From NCBI GenBank assembly GCA_964454975.1, contig CAYVVD010000005.1, forward strand, positions 62,001-126,000: a DNA stretch of 64,000 bases, read 5' to 3'. The notes below the pieces were generated by a model. That model did not search any database. It saw nothing but the letters and a program-made list of their open reading frames with translations, and was not told where the DNA came from. This stretch comes from CAYVVD01 sp964454975 (GTDB lineage Bacteria; Bacteroidota; Ignavibacteria; Kapaibacteriales; UBA2268). This document shows positions 47,409 to 56,315 of the stretch, in pieces (positions within the stretch are counted from its first letter, which is position 1; each line of letters starts with the position of its first letter). A program made the position numbers and the translations under genes.

Positions 47409-48572
47409 ATGTCTTTTACTGGTGTTGACTATTATAACCTCGAAGAATTATTCAGTGAAGAAGAACTATTGGTCCGGGATTCAGTCCGGGACTTTGTTAC
47501 AAACGAAGTAAATCCAATAATCGAAAAACATTACCGCGACGGTACCTACCCGGAAGAAATAGTACCTAAAATGGCAGAGCTAGGCCTTTTCGGGATTACA
47601 GTTCCCGAAGAATTTGGAGGAGCCGGAGCTACTTATACCATATACGGCCTTGCAATGCAGGAACTTGAGCGCGGAGATTCTGCCGTACGTTCATTTGCAT
47701 CAGTGCAGAACAGCCTGGTAATGTTTCCCATTTATTCATATGCTAATGAAGAGCAACGGAAGAAATGGCTGCCAAAGCTTGCTACTGCCGAGGCAATAGG
47801 ATGCTTTGGATTAACAGAGCCTGACTACGGCTCAAATCCTGGCGGAATGATTACCAATGCCAAAAGAATTGATGGCGGTTACCTGCTTAATGGCGCAAAG
47901 ATGTGGATTACAAACGGCACCATTGCAGATGTGGCTGTTGTATGGGCGAAACTGGATAGTAAAGTAACAGGATTCCTCGTTGAGAAAGGGATGAAAGGCT
48001 TTCGCGCACCTGAAATGAGAGGCAAACATTCACTTCGTGCTAGCATAACATCCGAATTGATTTTTGAAGATGTTGAAATACCTGAAGAAAACAAACTGAA
48101 TATTGACGGCCTGAAAGGCCCGCTCTCCTGCCTTACACAGGCAAGGTACGGCATCGCCTGGGGCGTAATAGGCGCCGCAATGAGCGTTTATAATTCATCA
48201 CTTAATTACGCAAAATCCCGAATACAGTTTGACAAGCCGATTGCTTCCTTCCAGCTCATACAACAGAAGCTTGTATGGATGCTAAATGAGATTACCAAAG
48301 GCCAGCTTATAAATTACCGCCTCGGCAGGCTAATGGACGAGAAAAAAGCACGTCCCCAGCACGTGTCACTTGCAAAGCGGAATAATGTGGATATCGCTCT
48401 TGAATCGGCCCGACTTGCCCGTGATATTCACGGCGCGAATGGCATCTTGGGCGAGTACCCAATCATGCGCCATGCTGCCAACTTGGAAACCGTAATAACT
48501 TACGAAGGCACACATGATATTCACACTCTTATCCTCGGTCAGGATATAACCGGGATACAGGCGTTTAATTAA
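47409..48572 (+). CDS. Acyl-CoA dehydrogenase (glutaryl-CoA dehydrogenase-like)
   Basis: FAD-dependent enzyme of 387 aa that introduces a double bond into an acyl-CoA thioester. The substrate/FAD segment FGLTEPDYGSNPGGM (near 130) is present, and the catalytic Glu lies in TYEGTHDIHTLILGQDITG near the C-terminus, the arrangement of glutaryl-CoA dehydrogenase. KMWITNGTIADVAVVWAK and LARDIHGANGILGEYP also fit that class. Glutaryl-CoA dehydrogenase would serve lysine or tryptophan breakdown. I start at the ATG at 47409 with AAAGGA six bases upstream rather than 47382. No pathway partners are adjacent. Confidence 0.9.
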   Translation: MSFTGVDYYNLEELFSEEELLVRDSVRDFVTNEVNPIIEKHYRDGTYPEEIVPKMAELGLFGITVPEEFGGAGATYTIYGLAMQELERGDSAVRSFASVQNSLVMFPIYSYANEEQRKKWLPKLATAEAIGCFGLTEPDYGSNPGGMITNAKRIDGGYLLNGAKMWITNGTIADVAVVWAKLDSKVTGFLVEKGMKGFRAPEMRGKHSLRASITSELIFEDVEIPEENKLNIDGLKGPLSCLTQARYGIAWGVIGAAMSVYNSSLNYAKSRIQFDKPIASFQLIQQKLVWMLNEITKGQLINYRLGRLMDEKKARPQHVSLAKRNNVDIALESARLARDIHGANGILGEYPIMRHAANLETVITYEGTHDIHTLILGQDITGIQAFN

Positions 48573-48592
48573 ATTTTCGGGATGGATGTAAA

Positions 48593-48629
48593 AAGTGTCA
48601 CACTTCGACTCACACTTTGTGTGACACTT
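48593..48629. terminator. Inverted repeat between convergent genes
   Basis: An 11-bp perfect stem (AAGTGTCACAC at 48593-48603 with GTGTGACACTT at 48619-48629) and a 15-base loop lie between the acyl-CoA dehydrogenase and DUF3160 genes, which converge. There is no clean U-run, so it may be a weak bidirectional terminator or an mRNA-end hairpin. Confidence 0.55.
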
Positions 48630-48642
48630 GTATCTATACTTC

Positions 48643-51180
48643 TTATTCCACCACAATCTTCTCAGTAATTGTCTCCCCGTTCACAACAAGTCTGAGTAAA
48701 TACATACCCGGTCCTACACGCTTGCCGTTTGCATCGCTGCAATCCCACCTCGTCACGTAGTTGCCGGATTGCATATCGCCGTTTTGTAAGTTGATCACCG
48801 GTTTGCCCTGGATGTCGAATATATCAACTCTTACGTTGTAAGCAGCTATTTCGGATGGCAGTTGCATTGAAATCAGTGCTGTTTTGTTTGGCATCAAAGG
48901 ATTAGGATGGACAAATACCTTATAATTGTTATCTGCTATATCATTCTCAACGCTTGTTGCCATCAATGGCAGAATTGGCGGATTCTCATATTTGTTGTCG
49001 CCGTTTTTATCGGCAAGGTAAAGTTGCGTAAACTCCGGCCTTGTGACGGCAGGATTATCATAAAACTCTTTCCACTCCTCGTCTGTAAGACGCTTGAAGT
49101 TTTTGCTTGTGTATTCATGGCAGCTGAGCACCGGCCCGCAAAAGAGCGTCTCCTGGCCTTCGTTGTTTTTTGCTACGGCAAAGAGCATGTTGATATCGCC
49201 TGTTCCTGCATGCATCACCCAGCCAACAGGAGTACCAAACTCATCTGTTGGGGCGGTGTGAATGTCAGCGACAATGTAATCAGGAGCTTTTGCATCTTCT
49301 GTGGCATTATAAAACATCGAAGCATACCAGCCAACCGGTATCGGTCCGCCACAGTTCGGAACTGTGCTGAATGTCTGTTCCATGAAAGCAATTTCATCAC
49401 TTGATAGCGCATTTCCGTTTAACTCTTTCTGAGCTATTGTGCCAAGCTTAGAACACGATGAAGACATATTACCAAAATAATCCTGCGCTCTTTGGCTAAT
49501 CCATTCAGGTTCAGTAATTATTTCACTAAAAATATGTAATCCCATATCCGAAACATTTACAATTGCATTAAAGAAATCCGGCTCAGGCTCAACAAAAACA
49601 TAAGGGTATGAACAGCCTACACCACCTGTATATGATTGCTTGGCATAGAGCAGGTTATCATGCCTGAGCTGTGCCCATCCGGCAAGCTGTGTATTCATCT
49701 TCTGCTGCCACCAAGCCGCAGTTTTCATAAATCCGGGAAGCTTGCCTCTTTCACTTTCTTCAACGGGGTTCAGAAGCCGGATGGAATTGAGCCATCCGTT
49801 ATAAAAAGAAGAGTTCCAGAAACTTTCATCATAAGAATCAATAAGGTAGCGTAGTCCTGCGAGATTCTTATAGTAATTATAATATTGCAAATCGCTTTCA
49901 AGAAAATCACCGGCTGCATTGTTACCCATAGCAAATAGAATATCAAGTGTCTTTGGAAGCATCCTCTTGGTTTCAGTCTTGTCGTATACTACATTAGCCA
50001 GCACATATGAATCAACAATAAACCTCTGCCCCATGAAAATAAATGCTGATGCCGGCTGGATAGATTCTGTATCGAACGGGTCGGCGATAAGTATTTGAGA
50101 AAGAATCTTCTGCTCTGCATAAGGCTTTGCTGCAAGGTGTTCCTGGAACTTATCTACATTTTCCATTTCGAGAAATGCGCTTACGTTTTCGTAGCCCATT
50201 TCGCCAATTAATTCGCCGATGTTGTCAATCTTTACATTGTCCTGCTCCCCAACGAGTGGAGTTATCGCCTTGTCTATATTTTCAAAATGTGCCAATGCGT
50301 CTGTAGTTCTCGCAAGTTCCTCAAGCAGGAATGCATCAATAATCTGTCTTTGTACATCTTTAGCAGGAACAGGCGGATTAATGCTCTTTGGAGGTATTAA
50401 ATAAAACTCTGTCCTGCCAAGCCAAATCATAGACTTAAAATAGCGTCCAAGCGATTCTCTTTGTGTATAGTGGCCGCGCACAGTAAACTGGCTGAAATCT
50501 ATATGGCGTGGCGATTCACTGAAGAGTGGCATTGTTACCCAGTTTAACGTTTCGATTGATGTTTCGATATCTTCTATAGTTTCATAATTCTCATTATAAA
50601 CGGGGATTACACTGAAAGGATTCTTATCAAGCAGTCTCAGCGCGATTGTGATAAATACATCTAAATCATTAAAATTCTGCTCAAGTCTAGGGTCATTCTG
50701 ATACTTGGACTTTAAACCGGCTAATCCGTTCTGCATCTTCTTCAAGCCATCTTCTAGCTCAGCAAGAAGGTAGTGCTCCTCAATATCCATCAGGATACCA
50801 TCATAAGATTTATGGAAGGCATGAAGTACCATATCTGTCGTGATAAACAATGGCAGGTCCTTATTCCATGTTTCTTCGAGAGCATCCCAGAAATTGCTGA
50901 AGTTTATCCTTTCGGTAACTACAAAGCCGTGTTTATTGATTAATCTAAGCTCATCAGGAGTCAGGTTTAGTTTTTGAGCGACAGAATCGAGGTATAAAAT
51001 TTGAGGTACAGACTGTATATTACCATAGTATTTACCGGGAGGATATTCCCCTGTAAATGTTTTATAATCCATGTTAGTAGCTTTCTGGAGGTATTCGTTG
51101 TATGCTTCAATTGAAAAATTCTCTGTGTAAGCAGCATTAAGCAGTAGAAATAATGCGAACAGGATAGTAAAGATTTTCAT
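48643..51180 (-). CDS. DUF3160 secreted protein with T9SS-type C-terminal domain
   Basis: Product of 845 aa. A signal peptide (MKIFTILFALFLLLNAAYTE) leads into a DUF3160 domain over most of the length. Characteristic stretches include LFITTDMVLHAFHKSYDGIL, WAQLRHDNLLYAKQSYTGGV and VADIHTAPTDEFGTPVGWVM. DUF3160 proteins are large secreted helical proteins of unknown function. The last ~85 residues are a FlgD-like/T9SS sorting region (VHPNPLMPNKTALISMQL, IFDIQGKPVINL, GPGMYLLRLVVNG). Probably cell-surface or released. Nothing adjacent indicates a substrate. Confidence 0.9.
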   Translation of the reverse strand: MKIFTILFALFLLLNAAYTENFSIEAYNEYLQKATNMDYKTFTGEYPPGKYYGNIQSVPQILYLDSVAQKLNLTPDELRLINKHGFVVTERINFSNFWDALEETWNKDLPLFITTDMVLHAFHKSYDGILMDIEEHYLLAELEDGLKKMQNGLAGLKSKYQNDPRLEQNFNDLDVFITIALRLLDKNPFSVIPVYNENYETIEDIETSIETLNWVTMPLFSESPRHIDFSQFTVRGHYTQRESLGRYFKSMIWLGRTEFYLIPPKSINPPVPAKDVQRQIIDAFLLEELARTTDALAHFENIDKAITPLVGEQDNVKIDNIGELIGEMGYENVSAFLEMENVDKFQEHLAAKPYAEQKILSQILIADPFDTESIQPASAFIFMGQRFIVDSYVLANVVYDKTETKRMLPKTLDILFAMGNNAAGDFLESDLQYYNYYKNLAGLRYLIDSYDESFWNSSFYNGWLNSIRLLNPVEESERGKLPGFMKTAAWWQQKMNTQLAGWAQLRHDNLLYAKQSYTGGVGCSYPYVFVEPEPDFFNAIVNVSDMGLHIFSEIITEPEWISQRAQDYFGNMSSSCSKLGTIAQKELNGNALSSDEIAFMEQTFSTVPNCGGPIPVGWYASMFYNATEDAKAPDYIVADIHTAPTDEFGTPVGWVMHAGTGDINMLFAVAKNNEGQETLFCGPVLSCHEYTSKNFKRLTDEEWKEFYDNPAVTRPEFTQLYLADKNGDNKYENPPILPLMATSVENDIADNNYKVFVHPNPLMPNKTALISMQLPSEIAAYNVRVDIFDIQGKPVINLQNGDMQSGNYVTRWDCSDANGKRVGPGMYLLRLVVNGETITEKIVVE

Positions 51181-51343
51181 ATATTACCTTCGGATTTTTT
51201 ATTGTCATTTATTATTAACTACATCTGTATTACAATTCGTTCCAATATAAAGTTACTTAATTTAGCGATTAAGTAATGCAATAATCTTTAGATGAGTTTA
51301 TCACTTCAAAATCAACAGGTAAACAATAAGTAAGTTACGAGAA

Positions 51344-52366
51344 ATGTTCAAGATTTTATCAATAGAAAGCTCTTGCGATGAAACTTCTGCAGCAATAATA
51401 AGCAACGGAAAAGCTCAAAGCAATATTATTTCATCGCAACATTTTCACTCAAAGTACGGAGGAGTTGTACCGGAACTTGCATCTCGGGCGCATACTATTG
51501 CGATTTCAGAAGTTGTGAATGATGCACTCTATTCATCAAATACAACAATCAATGAAATTGATGCAATAGCGGTAACATCAGAACCGGGGCTCATCGGCTC
51601 ACTAATTGTAGGTACGAATTTTGCAAAAGGATTATCAATCAGGTATGGATTGCCTGTGATCCCTATAAACCATATCGAAGGGCACATCTATTCAGGCAAC
51701 CTTCAAGATGTTAGTATCAAGTTCCCATTGATAAGCCTTGTTGTAAGCGGGGGTCACACTGCTTTGTTCATAGTTAAATCATACAATGATTATGAAGTAC
51801 TCGGCCTGACAAAAGATGATGCCGCCGGCGAGGCTTTTGACAAAATTGCAAAGTTGATTGGACTACCTTACCCGGGAGGCCCGGCAATAGATAAGCTGGC
51901 AAAAAAAGGCAATCCCTCGGCATTTGATTTTCCACGTTCCATGCTCAAAAGCGGCGATTATAACTTTAGTTTCAGCGGGTTGAAAACTTCAGTCCGTTAT
52001 TTCCTTGCCAAGGAATATCCGGACGGGTTACCGGAAGAGAAAAAGAATGATTTGTGCGCTTCGGTCCAGGAAGCAATTGTTGATGTTCTGGTTGGAAAGA
52101 CAAAAAAGGCTGCAATTGAATTCGGGATTAAGAAAATTGTGATAGCAGGTGGCGTATCAGCAAATTCGAGGTTAAGGACAAAAATGAGAGCAGCCTGCGA
52201 TACAATTAATGCAAGTATGACAGCCCCGGATATAGAGTATTGCATGGATAATGCTGCTATGATTGGCTTCCTCGCAGAGAAAAAGCTAATGGAGCTTGGA
52301 AAGAATGTCTTCTTTGACTTATCTTTCAGGGCAAATCCAACAGCTTTAAGGGCATTTAAAAAGTAA
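51344..52366 (+). CDS. tsaD: tRNA N6-adenosine threonylcarbamoyltransferase
   Basis: Catalytic subunit that transfers threonylcarbamoyl to A37 of ANN-decoding tRNAs, working with TsaB and TsaE. The ASKHA fold starts with SIESSCDETSAAI. The metal-binding His pair is at 110 and 114 (INHIEGHIYSG), SLVVSGGHTALF follows near 131-142, and GEAFDKIAKLIGLPYPGG near 163 completes the nucleotide site. At 340 aa it is full length. It is convergent with the SRAP gene, whose 3' end lies only three bases away. Confidence 0.98.
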   Translation: MFKILSIESSCDETSAAIISNGKAQSNIISSQHFHSKYGGVVPELASRAHTIAISEVVNDALYSSNTTINEIDAIAVTSEPGLIGSLIVGTNFAKGLSIRYGLPVIPINHIEGHIYSGNLQDVSIKFPLISLVVSGGHTALFIVKSYNDYEVLGLTKDDAAGEAFDKIAKLIGLPYPGGPAIDKLAKKGNPSAFDFPRSMLKSGDYNFSFSGLKTSVRYFLAKEYPDGLPEEKKNDLCASVQEAIVDVLVGKTKKAAIEFGIKKIVIAGGVSANSRLRTKMRAACDTINASMTAPDIEYCMDNAAMIGFLAEKKLMELGKNVFFDLSFRANPTALRAFKK

Positions 52367-52369
52367 TCA

Positions 52370-53065
52370 TCACACTTCCGGGTAATCCTGTGCTTCCAGC
52401 ACTTCAGGTGTATCAATAGGAGCGCTTCTTTTTGAAATGAGCCTGGATATTGTGTATGCTTCCATATCATTTTCATCATAGGGCTGCATTATACCGGCAA
52501 TTCTTTCTTTTTCTAAAGACTTATCCAACCAGTTTAGCTCATCTTCCTGATTCAGTATCACGGGCATTCTTTTTTTGCTGTTGTGGATTTTAGCCATCAA
52601 AGGATTAGCATCACATGTTATAATGGAATAAGTATGCTTTATCTCCCCTGTTTCCTTGTTTACCCATTTCTCCCAAATCCCGGCAAATGAGAATATTTTC
52701 CTGCTTTTTAATGATATATGGTGAGGTATTTTATTCTTCCCCACCGTTTTCCATTCAAAAAAGCCGGTTGCAGGAATCAGGCATCGCTTGTATTTGATTG
52801 CACTTCTGAATGATGGTTTACTGAATATAGTTTCCGAACGTGCATTAAGTGTATATTTCTGAACTTCATCATCATTTGCGAATGGTGGTACTAATCCCCA
52901 TTGAAACGTCTGTATTTTATCCGGTGAGTCATTGTTTATTATTGCCATTTTGGGAAATGTAAAACCATTTGCAAGATATACAGACCTGTATTCGAAATCA
53001 AAATCAGCTTTGTATTGCCTGGCAAGTTCCTCGGTTGCTGCGACAAGTGAATAGAAAAAACACAT
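52370..53065 (-). CDS. SRAP-family abasic-site protein (HMCES/YedK-like)
   Basis: Product of 231 aa that would form a stable thiazolidine crosslink with abasic sites in single-stranded DNA, shielding them. The catalytic Cys is residue 2, exposed once Met is removed. The conserved Asn and Glu are in LNARSET (74-79) and ATGFFEWK (E104), and the His is in KIHNSKKRMPV (H161). These match the YedK active site. It lies four bases downstream of umuC, making a umuD-umuC-SRAP damage-tolerance group. Confidence 0.95.
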   Translation of the reverse strand: MCFFYSLVAATEELARQYKADFDFEYRSVYLANGFTFPKMAIINNDSPDKIQTFQWGLVPPFANDDEVQKYTLNARSETIFSKPSFRSAIKYKRCLIPATGFFEWKTVGKNKIPHHISLKSRKIFSFAGIWEKWVNKETGEIKHTYSIITCDANPLMAKIHNSKKRMPVILNQEDELNWLDKSLEKERIAGIMQPYDENDMEAYTISRLISKRSAPIDTPEVLEAQDYPEV

Positions 53066-53069
53066 CTAT

Positions 53070-54362
53070 TTAATCCTTTGAATAACTCTTTTTATCAACG
53101 TCAATTTCAAGAAAATCATCACTATTCGTTGTGTAATGAGGTGATTCCTGTTTATTTCTCCTGTGCCATTTCGGCTTCTCGTCCCTTGCAGCAAGGGCGG
53201 CAAATATAAGAGAATTCTTGCCGTGCCTGTCATTAATATCATCAATCACATCGGTCAGGATATTTCTTTTAATCCTGTCTTCCGGGTCAAACATGCCTAC
53301 CTGGGCTCTGTTGGAAGGGACAAGGTCAGTCAGCATTACACCGGTTTTTTGGTACACATAACCCTTTATGTAAATTTTGTCAAGCGCCTGGTGGGCATAT
53401 TTTAATAATTCTGCCGTGCTGTCTGTAGGAATATGGATTTGAACCTGGCAGCCATTGTGGTATTGTGGTAGTTCCGTTTTGAACGGATTAGTCCTCACAA
53501 ATACTGATATCAGCCTTGCTGCTGAATTTTGCCTTCTCATTTTTCGGGCAGCCACATCAACGAAATTTGAAAGGGCTTCACGCAGTTCATCCAGTTCATT
53601 TACTCCTGTACCGAAAGAACGTGATGTAACTATTGCCTTTTTATCCGGGGATTCATATGTGTCCTCGATGCAAGGTATCCCGTTTAATTCAAGAACTGTT
53701 CGAAGTCCCATCACCGTCATACGCTTTTTTACCCATTGCCGGTTAGCGTAGGACAAATCGAGTGCGTTATTGATACCATGCTTATATAGCAACTTTGCAT
53801 ATTGCCTGCCCACACCCCAAATATCAGGTACATCTGTTAATTCAAGGAATCTGTCATAATTTTTGTAATCAGTGAGATTTAGCACACCTAAATACTCTTC
53901 ATGTTTCTTTGCAAAGCGGTTAGCAACTTTAGCAAGTGTTTTTGTTGGTGCTAATCCTATTGAAACAGGCAATCCTGTCCATTTCAGAATAGTCTGCTGG
54001 ATTTTTTGGGCAAGTTTTGTCAGATTTAATTCTCGCAGGTTTCTGAAGTCAAGAAATGCTTCATCAATTGAATATATCTCGACATTCGGCACAAACTCCT
54101 CGAGAATACTCATCACCCTGCGGGACATATCGCCATAGAGTGTATAATTTGATGAGAATACTGTTACCTTGTTTCTTTTAATAATATGCGTAACCTTGAA
54201 GTAAGGCTGCCAGGCAAGGCCGAGCGCTTTCGCTTCTTTGGAAGCGGCAACTATGACACCATCATTGTTAGAGAGTACAGCTATCGGTCTGGTTCTCAGC
54301 TCAGGCCGGAAAACGCGTTCACAACTTGCATAGAAATTGTTGCAGTCAACGAGGGCATACAT
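53070..54362 (-). CDS. umuC: DNA polymerase V catalytic subunit UmuC
   Basis: Y-family translesion DNA polymerase of 430 aa. Palm motifs: ALVDCNNFYASCERVFRPEL at the N-terminus (metal-binding Asp 6) and SIDEAFLDF near 98-106. The little-finger part and the late C-terminal helical region, which binds the beta clamp or UmuD', are present. GLPVSIGLAPTKTLAKVANR is the conserved helix-hairpin region. The product is full length and intact. One base separates its start from the umuD stop, so the pair is co-translated. Confidence 0.97.
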   Translation of the reverse strand: MYALVDCNNFYASCERVFRPELRTRPIAVLSNNDGVIVAASKEAKALGLAWQPYFKVTHIIKRNKVTVFSSNYTLYGDMSRRVMSILEEFVPNVEIYSIDEAFLDFRNLRELNLTKLAQKIQQTILKWTGLPVSIGLAPTKTLAKVANRFAKKHEEYLGVLNLTDYKNYDRFLELTDVPDIWGVGRQYAKLLYKHGINNALDLSYANRQWVKKRMTVMGLRTVLELNGIPCIEDTYESPDKKAIVTSRSFGTGVNELDELREALSNFVDVAARKMRRQNSAARLISVFVRTNPFKTELPQYHNGCQVQIHIPTDSTAELLKYAHQALDKIYIKGYVYQKTGVMLTDLVPSNRAQVGMFDPEDRIKRNILTDVIDDINDRHGKNSLIFAALAARDEKPKWHRRNKQESPHYTTNSDDFLEIDVDKKSYSKD

Positions 54363-54363
54363 A

Positions 54364-54822
54364 TCAGTCCGCTTTATGGATTACATAAGACACAAGCCCC
54401 CATACTTCAAAGTCCCTTTCTTTGCTTATTTCAATAGGTTCGAATCCATCATTTTCCGGTACGAGATATAGTTTTCCTTTTTTCAATGAAATGCGTTTTA
54501 CAGTGAATTCACCATCTAGGATTGCGATTACAATGCTACCCTCCTTCATTTCTTCGGCACGATCCACAACAAGCAGGTCGCCGTTACGTATGCCTGCCTT
54601 TTCCATTGAATTGCCTTTTACACGAACGTAGAATGTGGCAGCAGGGTGCTTTATTAAAAATCTATTGAGGTCAATTGCTGGTTCGAGATAATCATCTGCC
54701 GGCGACGGGAAACCTGCAGGCACACTGTTACCTGCATATGGTATATGCAATACTGTTGTTGTGTCAGCACTATAAAAATCAAGGCCCGGCGTTTCGGCTA
54801 TCCTGAGTATTTTTTTATCCAT
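54364..54822 (-). CDS. umuD: Self-cleaving UmuD subunit of DNA polymerase V
   Basis: Peptidase S24 protein of 152 aa activated by RecA-stimulated self-cleavage. The cleavage site is Ala-Gly at 36-37 (SVPAGFPSPADDYLE), the nucleophile is Ser 72 (VKGNSMEKAGI) and the general base is Lys 109 (DGEFTVKRI). There is no N-terminal DNA-binding domain, so it is UmuD rather than LexA. It starts 13 bases after the coiled-coil repeat gene. I could not find a LexA box in this short gap, so SOS control, if present, must act farther upstream. Confidence 0.95.
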   Translation of the reverse strand: MDKKILRIAETPGLDFYSADTTTVLHIPYAGNSVPAGFPSPADDYLEPAIDLNRFLIKHPAATFYVRVKGNSMEKAGIRNGDLLVVDRAEEMKEGSIVIAILDGEFTVKRISLKKGKLYLVPENDGFEPIEISKERDFEVWGLVSYVIHKAD

Positions 54823-54835
54823 TCAAAAACAGTGA

Positions 54836-56257
54836 TTATAAACTATCTATTTCTTTAGTTACTTCTTCAATGCGTTTATTAGTTTCCTCAATCGAAGATT
54901 CCTTTTCTGCTATCCTGTTTTTTATTTCCTCCAGTTTAACTGAAAGCCTTTCTTTTTCTTCTTCTTTTATTTCAGGATTTTCAATTTGATCTTCAGTTAT
55001 TTTTTGGGACTTTATGTCTTCATTAAGGTGCTCTTCGAGTCTCTCAAGCTTAGCTTTCAGATTATTGACAACTGATTCGAGTTTATCCTTTTTCTCGAGT
55101 TTCATTGCCTCGCGGTATTCAATTCGTCTATGGTCAAATATTGAAAACGCATGCCTGATTTTTTTATACAAATCATTGCGTTGTTCACGGCGGAGTTTCA
55201 TAATTTTCACTTCGTCCTGAAGTGAAATCAGCTTATCACGAATAATTCTAAAATCAGGCGCTATTTCCGCTTCTTCGGTAGCGATGAGAACTTTTTCATT
55301 TAGTGATTCGAAATTCTCGTTTGCTTCAGAATCAAATTCCTGCCGCTCTTTATTTTGTTTTTCATTGACAGAATTGAATATTTCGCGTATTCTGCCGTAA
55401 AGCTCATCACGGTGAACCTTTTTTAACCTGACGCCCTTGATTTCCTTTTGAGCTCTAATCAATGCTTCGCGCGCATCCTTATAGATCTCAGATGTTTTAG
55501 CAAATTCGATTGCGTTACTTACAATTACACTTAGGCGTTCATAGTTTTGTTCACTTTCTTTTTCAAAATCTTCCCTTTCGCTGTCCTGCTTTTCGTTAAG
55601 AGCGGTAAAGCACGTGCGGATTGACTCATAGAGTTCGTCCCTTTTGTCTCGTTTTAATGTTTTACCCTTAATCAATCCCTGGGCTTCAATAAGCTTTTGC
55701 CTTGCTTCGCGGAAGTTAGTTGTTGTTTTGACAAAGTTAATGGCTTCATCAATAACAGCCTTCAAGCGAAGATAATTCTCGGAACATTCCATTTCATAAC
55801 GTTCTCTTTCTTCGTCCTGGCGTTTGCTAAGCTCTATGAATGCTTCCTGAATCTTGTCGCTTAATTTCTCTTTGTCTTCTTTTTTTAGGGTGAGGTTTCT
55901 TATCTCATTCTGAAGAGACACTAATTTCTCGCGTGCTTCCCTGAAATTTTCGCTTGTCTTCGAAAAATCAAGTGATTTTTCAAATTTCGTTTTAAATTTT
56001 TCCAGGTTCTCTGCACATTCTTTTTCAAAATTCTCCCTGTATTCTTCGAGGCGCTTGTTTATTTTTTCAAAACCTGTTGTGATTTTGTCAAGCAATCCAT
56101 TTTTTGGCTCATCTTCCAGAATAGCAGCATCAACCTTCTCTTTTACAAACATAAGCCTGTTTCTTGCTGCTTTTAGGTCATCTGTTTCACCAATTTCTTC
56201 AATAGCTATGTTGACTTCTCTTTCTAATTCGTCGAATGATGTCTGTAGTTCTTCCAT
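54836..56257 (-). CDS. Tandem-repeat coiled-coil protein (DUF349-like)
   Basis: Cytoplasmic protein of 473 aa with no signal peptide, built from about five copies of a ~70-residue unit. Each unit reads roughly NFREAREKLVSLQNEIRNL, then K...LSDKIQEAFIELSKRQDE and ER..FE.E..ENYERL. Copies centre near residues 30, 105, 175, 245 and 315, and the tail (380-473) is a continuous coiled coil. The spacing and the F..AR..L...Q pattern resemble DUF349 repeats, but I am not certain of the family. It precedes umuD by 13 bases on the same strand and follows ftsH, so it may be co-transcribed with the polymerase V genes. Confidence 0.75.
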   Translation of the reverse strand: MEELQTSFDELEREVNIAIEEIGETDDLKAARNRLMFVKEKVDAAILEDEPKNGLLDKITTGFEKINKRLEEYRENFEKECAENLEKFKTKFEKSLDFSKTSENFREAREKLVSLQNEIRNLTLKKEDKEKLSDKIQEAFIELSKRQDEERERYEMECSENYLRLKAVIDEAINFVKTTTNFREARQKLIEAQGLIKGKTLKRDKRDELYESIRTCFTALNEKQDSEREDFEKESEQNYERLSVIVSNAIEFAKTSEIYKDAREALIRAQKEIKGVRLKKVHRDELYGRIREIFNSVNEKQNKERQEFDSEANENFESLNEKVLIATEEAEIAPDFRIIRDKLISLQDEVKIMKLRREQRNDLYKKIRHAFSIFDHRRIEYREAMKLEKKDKLESVVNNLKAKLERLEEHLNEDIKSQKITEDQIENPEIKEEEKERLSVKLEEIKNRIAEKESSIEETNKRIEEVTKEIDSL

Positions 56258-56315
56258 CGTTACCTCGTCGGTGCAAAGTTAGGTATAACGTAATTTTATC
56301 AGAGCTCAAGAGTTA

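Noticed and set aside
54364..54822. LexA repressor
   Set aside because: The protein lacks the N-terminal winged-helix domain and is followed at once by umuC, so it is UmuD.
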